Position numbers and translations under genes: made by a program
In this document: one piece after another, positions 7,893-16,903 of the stretch
Numbering within the stretch: the first letter of the stretch is position 1
How the letters are laid out: each line of letters opens with the position of its first letter
Notes under the pieces: generated by a model
Databases searched by the model: none
Told to the model about the DNA's origin: nothing
What the model saw: only the letters and a program-made list of their open reading frames with translations
NCBI GenBank assembly: GCA_963205185.1
Contig: CAUJHZ010000006.1
Span: forward strand, 62,001-126,000
Origin: Planctomycetota bacterium
GTDB taxonomy: Bacteria; Planctomycetota; Phycisphaerae; Phycisphaerales; UBA5793
DNA: 64,000 bases
Direction: 5' to 3'

Positions 7893-9776
7893 ATGGACGA
7901 ACAGGTCGTCTCTATTTCTGCATCGACCACCTCCGAGGTGGAGGGTTCCGGGCCGCTGCGCCCGGGACTTGGGGTCGATGCGTTTCTGAGCGACCTGGTC
8001 AAGCGGCAGTGCGGGCTGGTCCAGGCCGTCGCGGGCGTCGTGTTGCTCCGGCCCACGCGCGAGCAGCCCTCGGGCGCGACGGTCCGTCACGAAGTGGACG
8101 GGCGCTTCAGCATCACGCCGCGCCACTATCGTCGCCTGACTGAACTGGCCACGCGCGCTGCCCAGCAGAGCAAGCCGCTCATCGACCACATCGCTGCCGA
8201 TACCGGTTTGCTCTCTGCCGCGCCCGAGTACCGCGTGCTGGCGGCGCCCCTCATGCTCGCGGGCCGGCCGCACGGGGCCTCGGTGTGCATCGTTCCGGAT
8301 CGATCCGAGCGTGAACTCGAAGAGAGCCTCAAGCGGCTTGAACTGAGCACCATCGCGTTCGAAGCATTCCTCTGGCGCCAGCAGGCGTTTGTCGAGGCCG
8401 AATCGAAGATCCAATTGCGCGAAGCGCTTGACCTGCTCGACAAGTCCAACCAGGGACACGACACGAGCGAAATGGCGGCGATGTTCTGCAACGAACTGCA
8501 GCGCCGCTTCGGATGCACACGCGTCTCCATCGGGCTCATCCACGGCCACGCGGTGCGCGTCGTCGCCATCGGCGGCAGCGAGCATCTCGACAAGCGCAGC
8601 GAACTGGCCGAAGCACTCGAAGCCGTCATGGAAGAGTGCGCCGACCAGGACACGGAGATTCGCTACCCCCAGCCGTCCGACGCCGACGCCTCGGAGCGGC
8701 GCGTGGTGCGCGCTCATGCCTCGCTCAGCGAGCGCTACGGCCCGTGCTCTATCGCGAGTTTCCCGCTGCGGATCGAAGACGGCCTGATCGGCGTGGTGGT
8801 CATGGAGCGCGATGCGAGCGATCCATTCAACGATTCGACGCTGCGCCTGCTGCGCCTGATCGCCGAATACATCGGCCCGACGGTGTGGACGCGGCGCATG
8901 GCGGACCGCGGCGTGCTCGCCGTGAGCCGGGATCGCGCCATCGATCTGTCCGAGTCCCTTGTCGGGCCGCAGAAAACCGGCCCGAAGGTGTTTGCGCTGG
9001 TGGCGCTGCTGCTGCTGGCGATATCGGTGCTTATTCCGGTACGCGACCGGGCGGTGGGCACGGGCCGCATCGAGGCCGATCAGCGCCGCGAAATCGCCGT
9101 GCCCTACGCCGGTCGGCTCGACGAGGTATTCGTCAAACCCGGCGACGGTGTCGAAGCGGGTGTGACGCCGCTGTTTCGGCTCGACACCCGCGAAGCCAAA
9201 CTGCAATTGCAATCCACGATCGGCGAAGTGCAGCGTCTGCGCACTCAAGCGGATGATGCGCGCTACCGAGGTAAGATGGCCGAGGCGGCTCAGTTCGACG
9301 CGCGCATTCTCGCCGCGCAGGCTGATATCGATCTCTACCGGTATCAGATCGACAGCGCCACTGTTGTGGCGCCGATCAGCGGCATTGTCACGGTGGGCGA
9401 TCTGACCGACCGGCTCGGGCAGATCGTTCAGCCCGAGAGGCCGATCATGGAAGTGGCGCAACTCGATTCGATCACCGCCGTGGCGATGATTCCTGAGAGC
9501 GGCATCGCACGCGTGGCCGTCGGCCAGCGCGGCGCCCTGGCGATTACGGCCCGTCCCGGCGACAAGGTCGGATTCGAGGTGGTCCGCATCACGCCCGCCG
9601 CCGAGATGTTCGAACAGAAGAACGCCTACCGCGTCGAAGTCCAACTGACCGACCGCCCCGAGTGGCTCCGACCGGGCATGGAGGGCCAGGCGAAGATCTG
9701 GGGCGAGCGAACGAACCTGTTCACGATCTACACCCGGCCGCTCTTTGATGCGCTGCGTCTGCGCTGGTGGTGGTGA
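7893..9776 (+). CDS. GAF-domain/HlyD fusion membrane-fusion protein
   Basis: A 627-residue protein with an unusual order. The first 340 residues are cytoplasmic-looking, with one or two GAF-like sensor folds (for example MFCNELQRRFGCTRVSIGLI and SIASFPLRIEDGLIGVVVME). One membrane helix follows at about residues 367-386 (KVFALVALLLLAISVLIPV). Last comes a complete HlyD adaptor, with IAVPYAGRLDEVFVKPGDGV and VVAPISGIVTVGDLTD as lipoyl halves and a short coiled coil between. A cytosolic ligand or signal could be coupled to an envelope adaptor. GAAGGT precedes the ATG. It is followed after 58 bases by the M50 gene. Confidence 0.85.
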   Translation: MDEQVVSISASTTSEVEGSGPLRPGLGVDAFLSDLVKRQCGLVQAVAGVVLLRPTREQPSGATVRHEVDGRFSITPRHYRRLTELATRAAQQSKPLIDHIAADTGLLSAAPEYRVLAAPLMLAGRPHGASVCIVPDRSERELEESLKRLELSTIAFEAFLWRQQAFVEAESKIQLREALDLLDKSNQGHDTSEMAAMFCNELQRRFGCTRVSIGLIHGHAVRVVAIGGSEHLDKRSELAEALEAVMEECADQDTEIRYPQPSDADASERRVVRAHASLSERYGPCSIASFPLRIEDGLIGVVVMERDASDPFNDSTLRLLRLIAEYIGPTVWTRRMADRGVLAVSRDRAIDLSESLVGPQKTGPKVFALVALLLLAISVLIPVRDRAVGTGRIEADQRREIAVPYAGRLDEVFVKPGDGVEAGVTPLFRLDTREAKLQLQSTIGEVQRLRTQADDARYRGKMAEAAQFDARILAAQADIDLYRYQIDSATVVAPISGIVTVGDLTDRLGQIVQPERPIMEVAQLDSITAVAMIPESGIARVAVGQRGALAITARPGDKVGFEVVRITPAAEMFEQKNAYRVEVQLTDRPEWLRPGMEGQAKIWGERTNLFTIYTRPLFDALRLRWWW

Positions 9777-9834
9777 ACCGGACGCCGCAACGGCGGGCCG
9801 GTCGATCGTGGTGAACTGCACACGTTGAGCGATC

Positions 9835-12060
9835 ATGGCTGAGATCAGCAGGACATTCAGCGAACTCTGGTACCGCGTGGCGGAATTCCGTCCGCGTCTC
9901 AGCGCGCACCTCGTCGTCCGCCGCCACACCTATCGCGGCCAGACCTGGTTCGTGCTGGGCGATCCCACGAGCACCAAGTTCTACCGGTTCAACGCCGCCG
10001 CGTATCGGTTCCTCGGCCTGCTCGACGGCCAGCGGACCGTGCAGGAAGCGTGGGACGTCTGCAACGCCCAACTCGGCGACGATGCGCCCACGCAACGCGA
10101 CTGCCTCGATCTTCTCGCGCAACTGCAGATGTACGGCCTGCTGCGCAACGACTTGCCCGTGGATGTGCAGCGCCTGCGCGAGCGCATCGTGCAGATCCGC
10201 GAGCAGCGGTACCGGGAACTCACGGGAAACTACCTCTTCTGGACGGTGCCGCTGTTCAACCCCGAGAGATTCCTCGCCAAATTCGCCGACGTGGCGCGCG
10301 TCGTGTTCGGCAAGTGGGGTTTTGCGGCGCTTGGCGTGCTGCTGGTGCTGGCGGTCCGCGCCGTCGTGCCGCGCTGGGAGGAACTGACCGGCTCGCTCAA
10401 CAGCGTCATCGCGATTGACAATCTCTTCTGGCTCTCGATCACGTTCCTCGTGCTCAAAGCGATCCACGAACTCGGGCACGGCTTCGCCTGCAAGGCTTAT
10501 GGCGGGCGCGTGACCGAAATCGGCATCATGTTCATGATTGTGTTGCCCATCCCGTACTGCGACGCGACGACCAGTTGGGCCTTTGCGAACAAGTGGCATC
10601 GCATCCTGGTGAGCAGCGCGGGCGTCATGTCCGAACTCGCCGTGGCGTCCATCGCGGCGATGGTCTGGGCCGCGACCGACGCCGGATTCGTGCACACGCT
10701 GACGTACAACATCATGTTCGTCGCGTCCGTCGCGACGGTGCTCTTCAACATCAATCCGCTGCTGCGCTACGACGGATACTACATCCTTGCCGACCTCACG
10801 GAGATACCTAATCTATCCACGCGCTCGCACGAACTGCTCAAATGGATGGTGCGGCGCTACCTCTTCGGCGTCAAGGGCGAGCCCTGCCCGCCGCTGCACG
10901 ACCGCGCCGAGGGCGCGATCATGGTCACCCACGCCACTCTCGCGTTTCCCTACCGGCTGCTGGTGATGGTCTCGATCGTTTCTTTCGTCGCCCAGAAGTA
11001 TTTTGTGTTCGGCCTGTTGCTGGCGCTGTTCGGCACGATCATGTGGCTGGGCGCGCCGATCGTCAAGGGGCTCAGTTACGTCCTCTCCGAGCCGACGCTG
11101 CAGGTGGTGCGAGTCCGCGCCGTGGCGGTGTCATTCGGCCTGGTGCTGGCGGCGGTCGCCTTCGTCGGGCTGGCGCCGATGCCGGCGCGCGTGGCGGCGC
11201 TGGGCGTCGTTGAGCCGCTGGAGCGCAAGACCTACCGGGCTCCGCACGAGGGTTTCCTCGACCAGTGCTTTGTCGGCAACGGGCAGCGCGTTGCCGCGGC
11301 CGAGCCGCTCTTTGCCATGTCCAATCCCGAGATGGAGCAGCAGCACAAGCGAGCGGTGGCCGGCGTGGAACTCGAGCGCCTGCGCCGCGACGCCGGCTAC
11401 GCCAGCAGCGCCTCCGAGGGGCAGGTGGGCGAGTCCCTCTATCACGACGCCGTCGATCGACTCCATGCGATCGAGGAAGCAATGAGCGAGATGTACGTCG
11501 AGGCGCCCTTCGAGGGCTACGTCATCGCGCCGGATCTCGACACGCGCATCGGCTCGTACTTCAAGGCGGGTGACACGCTGCTCCTGCTCGCCACCCTCGA
11601 CGACATGGTCATTCGCGCGTACGTGGACGATCGCGACTTCGCCTGGCTGTTTCCCGACGGGCTCACGGAGGGCGCGACGGCATCGGTGCGAGTGAAAGGT
11701 CGCCTCTATGACATACCTGATCAGGTCGTCGAGTTCGACATCGACGTGCAGCGCTCAGGGTACACCGGCGAGCGCACCCTGCCGTTCCAGTCGCTGGGCA
11801 TGAACGTGAGCGGCGGAGGCATCGAGGTTGATCCAACCGATCAACAGGGTCAGCGCACGCTGAGCCCGCAGTGGCTGGTGACGCTCCGCCCGCGCACGCC
11901 GCTGGTCGAGCGCGGCAGGGGCGACGGCGGGCAGGCCGAAGCCGTGGCGGCTCTGCCCGGCACGCGGGCGCGCATCCGCTTCAGCCGGCCCGCCGAACCG
12001 CTCCTGACGCAGTGGGTGCGCCGGCTGCGCCAGGCGCTCACGCGGAGGTTTGAGATCTGA
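9835..12060 (+). CDS. PqqD-like / M50 zinc metalloprotease / HlyD fusion protein
   Basis: A 741-residue polytopic protein. Residues about 20-105 resemble PqqD, the RiPP precursor-binding fold (FYRFNAAAYRFLGLLDG ... LLAQLQMYGLL). An M50 site-2-protease core follows, with HELGHG at 211-216 (zinc and catalytic residues) and NPLLRYDGYYILAD from 307 supplying the third ligand. Several membrane helices run to about residue 450. The C-terminal part has HlyD-like lipoyl halves (APHEGFLDQCFVGNGQRV, VEAPFEGYVIAPD). The same architecture is known from YydH-type peptide zinc metalloproteases. Its stop overlaps the ATG of the SecA-like gene (TGATG), which implies translational coupling. Confidence 0.88.
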   Translation: MAEISRTFSELWYRVAEFRPRLSAHLVVRRHTYRGQTWFVLGDPTSTKFYRFNAAAYRFLGLLDGQRTVQEAWDVCNAQLGDDAPTQRDCLDLLAQLQMYGLLRNDLPVDVQRLRERIVQIREQRYRELTGNYLFWTVPLFNPERFLAKFADVARVVFGKWGFAALGVLLVLAVRAVVPRWEELTGSLNSVIAIDNLFWLSITFLVLKAIHELGHGFACKAYGGRVTEIGIMFMIVLPIPYCDATTSWAFANKWHRILVSSAGVMSELAVASIAAMVWAATDAGFVHTLTYNIMFVASVATVLFNINPLLRYDGYYILADLTEIPNLSTRSHELLKWMVRRYLFGVKGEPCPPLHDRAEGAIMVTHATLAFPYRLLVMVSIVSFVAQKYFVFGLLLALFGTIMWLGAPIVKGLSYVLSEPTLQVVRVRAVAVSFGLVLAAVAFVGLAPMPARVAALGVVEPLERKTYRAPHEGFLDQCFVGNGQRVAAAEPLFAMSNPEMEQQHKRAVAGVELERLRRDAGYASSASEGQVGESLYHDAVDRLHAIEEAMSEMYVEAPFEGYVIAPDLDTRIGSYFKAGDTLLLLATLDDMVIRAYVDDRDFAWLFPDGLTEGATASVRVKGRLYDIPDQVVEFDIDVQRSGYTGERTLPFQSLGMNVSGGGIEVDPTDQQGQRTLSPQWLVTLRPRTPLVERGRGDGGQAEAVAALPGTRARIRFSRPAEPLLTQWVRRLRQALTRRFEI

Positions 12061-14126
12061 TGGCTGTGCGCGCCAAGGCCCATTCCGACGGCGGCGATGG
12101 CCCCGGCGGCGCCGCGTCCGCCACGGCCGTTGCGATCGAACCGGCCAGCACGCAGCGCCTGTGGCGGCCGTTCTCGTATCGCCCCAGGCGGCCGCGCGAA
12201 CTCAAGGAACTCGACCGCTACAACGAATCAATGCTTGGGGCCGTGCAGCGCCTGTACTGGGCGCATCGTCGCCTGCACGCTTCGGCCGAGCGCGTCGTGC
12301 GGCTCAGCGATGCCATGATGCGGCTCTCCGAAGCCGTGTTCGATCAGGAGATCGAACAGGCGCGCGAGATGGCGCGGCGGGGCCGGCGTGACCACGAGTC
12401 GCGCACGCACGCCTTTGCCGTGGTGCGCGAAGCCGTTCGCCGCACCACCGGCCTGCGCCTGTTCGTCGAACAGGTCATGGGCGCGTGGGTGATGGAAGAC
12501 GGCTGCCTCGCTGAAATGGCGACCGGCGAAGGCAAGACGATTACGGCGTGTCTCACCGCCGCCGTGCAGGGGTGGATGGGATACGGCGCCCATGTGGTTA
12601 CGGTCAACGATTACCTCGCCCGGCGCGATGCTGAACTCAACGGCCCGGTGTATCGCCGCCTGGGCCTGAGCGTGGGCATCGTGCAGGATTCGAGCCTGCC
12701 GCCCGAGCGTCTCGAAGCCTATTCGCGCGACATCACCTACATCACCGACCAGCAGCTGATCTTCGACTACCTTCGCGACAAACTGCACGCGCCGCTGCAG
12801 CCGCGCGTCTCGTCGCTGCTGCTCGACGAGGTGACGGATACGGCGATGGCGGGCCGTCGCGAACTGTGGACCAGCCGCATCGTGCAGCGCGGCTTGTACG
12901 CCGCGACGATCGACGAGGCCGACAGCGTGCTTATCGACCAGGCCACCACGCCGGCGATCATCGGCTCGGAAGGCGGCGAAGACAAGGCGGCGCAGTATTA
13001 CTTCACGGCCGCCGAACTCGCGGCGTCGCTGCGGCCTGGCGAGCACTACATCGTGGATGTGCCCCAGCACCGCGTCGATCTCACGGATGAGGGCCTCCGT
13101 CGGCTGGATGCGGTGGCCGATGCGCTGCCGCCGTTCTGGTCCGGACCGCGCCGCCGCGCCGAACTCGTCACCCAGGCGCTCGTGGCCAAGGAACTGTTTC
13201 ACAACGAAGATCATTACATCGTCCGCGACGGCGATGTGCACATCGTCGATCCGCAGACGGGGCGCATTCTCGACGGTCGGCAGTGGCAACTCGGCCTCCA
13301 TCAGGCGGTGCAGGCCAAGGAAGGACTGACCGTGACCGGCGCCCGCGAGACGATGGCGCGCATCAGTTACCAGCGCTTCTTTCAGATGTACCGCCGGCTC
13401 AGCGGCATGACCGGCACGGCGTGGGAAGTCCGCAAAGAGATGTGGAGCATCTACCGACTGCCCGTCGTGCGCATACCGACGCACAAGCCGATGATCCGCA
13501 GGCAGGCGCGCGACCGCGTCTATCTCGATCGCGCCGCCAAGTTCGAAGCCGTGGCCGATCGCGTGGCCGAGCTGCACCGGCAGGGGCGGCCGGTGCTCGT
13601 GGGCACGCGCAGCGTCGATGCGAGCGAAGCGATGGACCGCCTGCTTGAGGAGCGGAACATTCCACATCGCGTGCTCAACGCCGTGCGCCACGAACAGGAA
13701 GCGACGATCGTCGCGGCGGCAGGCAAGCCGGGCTCGGTCACCGTTGCAACGAACATGGCCGGGCGCGGCACGGACATCATCCTTGGTCCGGGCGTTGCGG
13801 AGAAGGGCGGACTGGTGGTGATCGCGACTGAACGCCATGAGTCGCGCCGCATCGACCGGCAACTGTTTGGCCGCGCCGGCCGCCAGGGCGACCCCGGCCT
13901 CGCGGAGGTTTATAAGTCGCTCGACGATGCCCTGATTAAGCAAAGCGGCATCAAGCCGCTGGCGCGGCTGTTGCGCCGCTCGACCTTGGCGCGGCGCCTG
14001 GGCCTGGAGCGATTTCTGTGGTGGCACGCCCAGCGGGCCGCCTCGCGCCGCCAGTCGCTGAGCCGCCAGATGATCGCCAAGAGCGATTTGTGGTTCGACC
14101 GGGCCTTGTATTTCGAGAACCGGTAA
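12060..14126 (+). CDS. SecA-like preprotein translocase ATPase (short paralogue)
   Basis: A 688-residue SecA homologue, shorter than housekeeping SecA (about 900). The Walker A region is EMATGEGKTITA (lysine near residue 158). VTVNDYLARRDAE is present, and the Walker B is IDEADSVLID (near 284), where typical SecA has VDEVDSILIDEARTP. The second motor domain has VGTRSV, NMAGRGTDI (near 565) and RQLFGRAGRQGDPG. About 25 extra residues separate FDYLRDKL from the Walker B. The protein stops soon after the second motor domain, so most of the helical scaffold, the wing and the zinc-binding tail are missing. It probably powers or gates export for the M50/HlyD partners. Confidence 0.88.
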   Translation: MAVRAKAHSDGGDGPGGAASATAVAIEPASTQRLWRPFSYRPRRPRELKELDRYNESMLGAVQRLYWAHRRLHASAERVVRLSDAMMRLSEAVFDQEIEQAREMARRGRRDHESRTHAFAVVREAVRRTTGLRLFVEQVMGAWVMEDGCLAEMATGEGKTITACLTAAVQGWMGYGAHVVTVNDYLARRDAELNGPVYRRLGLSVGIVQDSSLPPERLEAYSRDITYITDQQLIFDYLRDKLHAPLQPRVSSLLLDEVTDTAMAGRRELWTSRIVQRGLYAATIDEADSVLIDQATTPAIIGSEGGEDKAAQYYFTAAELAASLRPGEHYIVDVPQHRVDLTDEGLRRLDAVADALPPFWSGPRRRAELVTQALVAKELFHNEDHYIVRDGDVHIVDPQTGRILDGRQWQLGLHQAVQAKEGLTVTGARETMARISYQRFFQMYRRLSGMTGTAWEVRKEMWSIYRLPVVRIPTHKPMIRRQARDRVYLDRAAKFEAVADRVAELHRQGRPVLVGTRSVDASEAMDRLLEERNIPHRVLNAVRHEQEATIVAAAGKPGSVTVATNMAGRGTDIILGPGVAEKGGLVVIATERHESRRIDRQLFGRAGRQGDPGLAEVYKSLDDALIKQSGIKPLARLLRRSTLARRLGLERFLWWHAQRAASRRQSLSRQMIAKSDLWFDRALYFENR

Positions 14127-14266
14127 ACACCAGCCACGACTCTCTGAACGAAACAAGTCCGGGTTGAAATCCCGCTGTTGCAAGAACTCCGACTCAATAG
14201 AATAGCGTGCTTGGAAAGGTGCTTGCTGCGCGCAACGGTGTTAGACCGATCAAGAGGGAGGTTCAA

Positions 14267-15523
14267 ATGGCGGAGGCGCACACTAAATTCAGTCGCCTTG
14301 GTCTTGACCGGCTTCTGGCAGGCATCAGCGCTCTGATCTTCATCGCGAGTGCCGAAGCACAGGATTGCGAATGGTCATACGTCGGCAACGCTCCCCCTCG
14401 ATACGCCCATGCCATGGTGTACGACAGCCATCGTGACGTCATGGTGCTCTTTGGCGGTTCCGTCGGCAGCGAGCGACTTGGTGACACATGGGAGTGGGAT
14501 GGACAAGCCTGGACGCTCGCGTCTCTGAATGGTCCAAGCCCGCGATCTCACCACGCTATGGCCTATGACTCCGCGCGTGGTGTGACCGTCCTCTTCGGCG
14601 GCAGAACATCAACGGAATACTTGTGGGACACGTGGGAGTGGGACGGTCAGTCGTGGACCCAAGTGAGCGACGCGGGCCCCGGTCGCCGCTGGCTGATTTC
14701 CATGGCCTTCGACACCCGCCGCGGCGTTTCGATTCTCTTCGACAGTATGCTGAGTGACACCTGGCAATGGGATGGCCGAAACTGGACTCTTCTTTCGGAC
14801 GTCGGGCCCGCTCTCTCGACAGTCGGGCAGGCGATGGCTTACGACAGCGGTCGCGACGTCATGGTGCTCTACGCCTGGCGTGAGACTTGGGAATGGAACG
14901 GTGCGGTCTGGACACAGGTGAACCTGAAGTCAGGGGCTCCGCATCCGACCTCGTTGACAGGGCACGCGATGTGCTATGACCCGGTCCGCGGCGTCACGGT
15001 GCTCTTTGGAGGCGGTGGCGGGCGATTGCGCGACGAGACCTGGGAGTGGGATGGGAGTTGCTGGCTGGATGCAAACCACACCGCGCCAGGAGCTCGCGAT
15101 CACTTTGGGATGGCATATGACACTGCGCGAGAGCGAATCATGATCGCCAGTGGATTCGGCAGTTCAGGCTTGCTCGATAGCGCATGGGAGTACGCCTGCA
15201 TCGCGCCATTCGAGTTGGTGATCGACGCCACCTGCCCCGACGGCGGTCCGATTCGCATCGAATGGTCCGGCGCCACGCCGCGCGGCCGCGGTGCACTGCT
15301 CTTTGGGAGGCGCACAGGGGCATCGCTCATCCCGCTTCAATACGCCTGTGCCGGAACCACTCTCGGGCTCGCCCGACCCGTTCATCTGCTCCTTGAGGCG
15401 ACAACGGGCGCGGGCGGCAACGCGACGATCGTGGCTGAAGCGCGAGCCGCTGCCTGCGGCGGGCACATGCAACTGGTGGACGTTACCACGTGCAACACCA
15501 GCAACGTCGCGCGACTCGAATGA
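14267..15523 (+). CDS. secreted kelch-repeat protein with four-cysteine C-terminal domain
   Basis: The 418-residue product has a signal peptide (cleavage likely after IFIASAEA). About six kelch-type beta-propeller repeats of the form H-x-MxYDSxRxVxVLFGG...DTWEWDGxxWT follow. The last 110 residues are a separate domain with the pattern TCPxGGP...WSGATP...CAGTTLGL...CGGxxQLVDVTTCNTSN. The same domain ends the two tandem CxxCH proteins near 41-42 kb. GGGAGG six bases before the ATG at 14267 sets the start. No enzyme motif is visible; it may bind a surface ligand. The gene stands alone after the export operon. Confidence 0.85.
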   Translation: MAEAHTKFSRLGLDRLLAGISALIFIASAEAQDCEWSYVGNAPPRYAHAMVYDSHRDVMVLFGGSVGSERLGDTWEWDGQAWTLASLNGPSPRSHHAMAYDSARGVTVLFGGRTSTEYLWDTWEWDGQSWTQVSDAGPGRRWLISMAFDTRRGVSILFDSMLSDTWQWDGRNWTLLSDVGPALSTVGQAMAYDSGRDVMVLYAWRETWEWNGAVWTQVNLKSGAPHPTSLTGHAMCYDPVRGVTVLFGGGGGRLRDETWEWDGSCWLDANHTAPGARDHFGMAYDTARERIMIASGFGSSGLLDSAWEYACIAPFELVIDATCPDGGPIRIEWSGATPRGRGALLFGRRTGASLIPLQYACAGTTLGLARPVHLLLEATTGAGGNATIVAEARAAACGGHMQLVDVTTCNTSNVARLE

Positions 15524-15544
15524 GGCGCCGCGTGGTGGAGTCGC

Positions 15545-16789
15545 TCAGTTCCGCGCCGAGCCCGCGTGCTCCTGCACGTACTTGAGAATGTCGCCCTTGA
15601 GTGCGTGGCCGTTTCCGGCGTAGACGATCCTGCCTTCGCGATCGATGAGGACGCAGAAGGGGATGCCCTGCACGCCATAGGTCTGTGTCACCGCGCCTGC
15701 TGCGTCGTGCACCTTGATCCACGAGCATTCGCCGCGCGTGTGATTGCCGCCGCGGATAACCGGCTCGTCTTTCGCTTCCGCCCAGGCGAGTTGCATCTCG
15801 GCCGTTTCGCCGCGCCAGTTCGTGCCGACGCCGAGGATGACCAGGTCCTTGTCCTTGAAGTCGCGGTGGAGATCGACCAGAAACGAGTCCATCAGGCTCA
15901 CGCACGGTCCGCACCACGTGGCCCAGAAGTCCAGCAGCACGATCTTTCCGCGCAGCCGTTCGAGCTTCACTTCGTGGCCGGTGTGAATGTCATTGAGCGC
16001 AAAGACCGGGGCGGCCTTGCCCGGTGCGATGTCGCCGACGCCTGCAAGAGCCGCGGCGCGGCTGCGAAGCTGCATCTGCGCACGCAGGACGTTGGCTGAT
16101 TGAACCCCCAGCGCCTGAGCCTGCTCGACGAGCGATTGCGCCTGTTCAAGATTCGCATCGCCGCCTTGCTCGATGAGAAGCATCGCCTTGGCGCCCAGGG
16201 CATCGGCGCGAAGGCCGCCGGCTTCGCCAGCCAGCGATATCGCCTGTTCGATGGTCGCCAGTCGCTGCTCGATGCTCTGGCCCTCGATGCCCGAGCGCAC
16301 CAGCAGCAGCCTGACCTGCCTCGTCTGTGCCGCGGCAATAGCGCGGTCGATTTCCGTTAGCGCGGCGTCGGGACCGTGCAGTTTGACCGCGGCCAGGGTG
16401 CGCATGTTCAGGGCGCGATCGAACTCGGCCGGCGTCAGAAGATCAGCCGCCATCCAGCGGTCCACCGTGTCGATGACGCGCTGCGGCTCATCCATGCGAG
16501 CCAGGCACGACAGGACCGTCGATCGGGCCATCACCGCCCGGTCGCCCTGCGGGAAAGAGTCGGCGTACGTGGTGCACGCGTCGGCGTAAGCGCTAAGAAG
16601 TTCGGGCGGCGACGTGCCGCCGCGCGGCGTTGCATCCACCAGCGCCTGGCGCGCCGCATCCATCGCGGCGATGAGTGTCTCCTGCGACGCCGCCGGCTCG
16701 TCGCTCTGCGCTTGGGCCAGAGGCGCGTGCAATGCCGCAACCAGAGCAACGCATGCGGCCAACGCTCGCCAGAGACTCAGTGAATTCAT
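15545..16789 (-). CDS. secreted TlpA-like thioredoxin-fold protein
   Basis: The 414-residue product has an N-terminal signal peptide (AACVALVAALHAPLAQAQS) and a helical, TPR-like region to about residue 265. A TlpA/ResA thioredoxin domain follows, with the active site FWATWCGPC and the cis-proline loop VQGIPFCVLIDREG. This type of protein reduces or isomerises disulfides, for instance of apocytochromes, in the periplasm. CAGGAG lies upstream of the ATG at 16789; a longer frame without a signal peptide was not used. It follows fsa on the reverse strand, 114 bases apart. Confidence 0.85.
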   Translation of the reverse strand: MNSLSLWRALAACVALVAALHAPLAQAQSDEPAASQETLIAAMDAARQALVDATPRGGTSPPELLSAYADACTTYADSFPQGDRAVMARSTVLSCLARMDEPQRVIDTVDRWMAADLLTPAEFDRALNMRTLAAVKLHGPDAALTEIDRAIAAAQTRQVRLLLVRSGIEGQSIEQRLATIEQAISLAGEAGGLRADALGAKAMLLIEQGGDANLEQAQSLVEQAQALGVQSANVLRAQMQLRSRAAALAGVGDIAPGKAAPVFALNDIHTGHEVKLERLRGKIVLLDFWATWCGPCVSLMDSFLVDLHRDFKDKDLVILGVGTNWRGETAEMQLAWAEAKDEPVIRGGNHTRGECSWIKVHDAAGAVTQTYGVQGIPFCVLIDREGRIVYAGNGHALKGDILKYVQEHAGSARN

Positions 16790-16903
16790 TTCACTTCTCC
16801 TGAACAGGCCGAGGCGACAATTGAGTTGCGCATTCCCCGGCACGGAGTGTCGGGGCTCTGCCTTACCTCGCTGTCTTGGTCCCTCGATGCCTTCCACCCT
16901 TGC

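Noticed and set aside
7461-9929. A long reverse-strand open frame opposite the DUF3467 and GAF-HlyD genes
   Set aside because: It is antisense to genes with recognised domains and ribosome-binding sites, and shows no motif of its own.
12228-14183. A 651-codon reverse-strand frame opposite the SecA-like gene
   Set aside because: The forward frame has all SecA motor motifs, while the reverse frame is low-complexity and His/Arg-rich.
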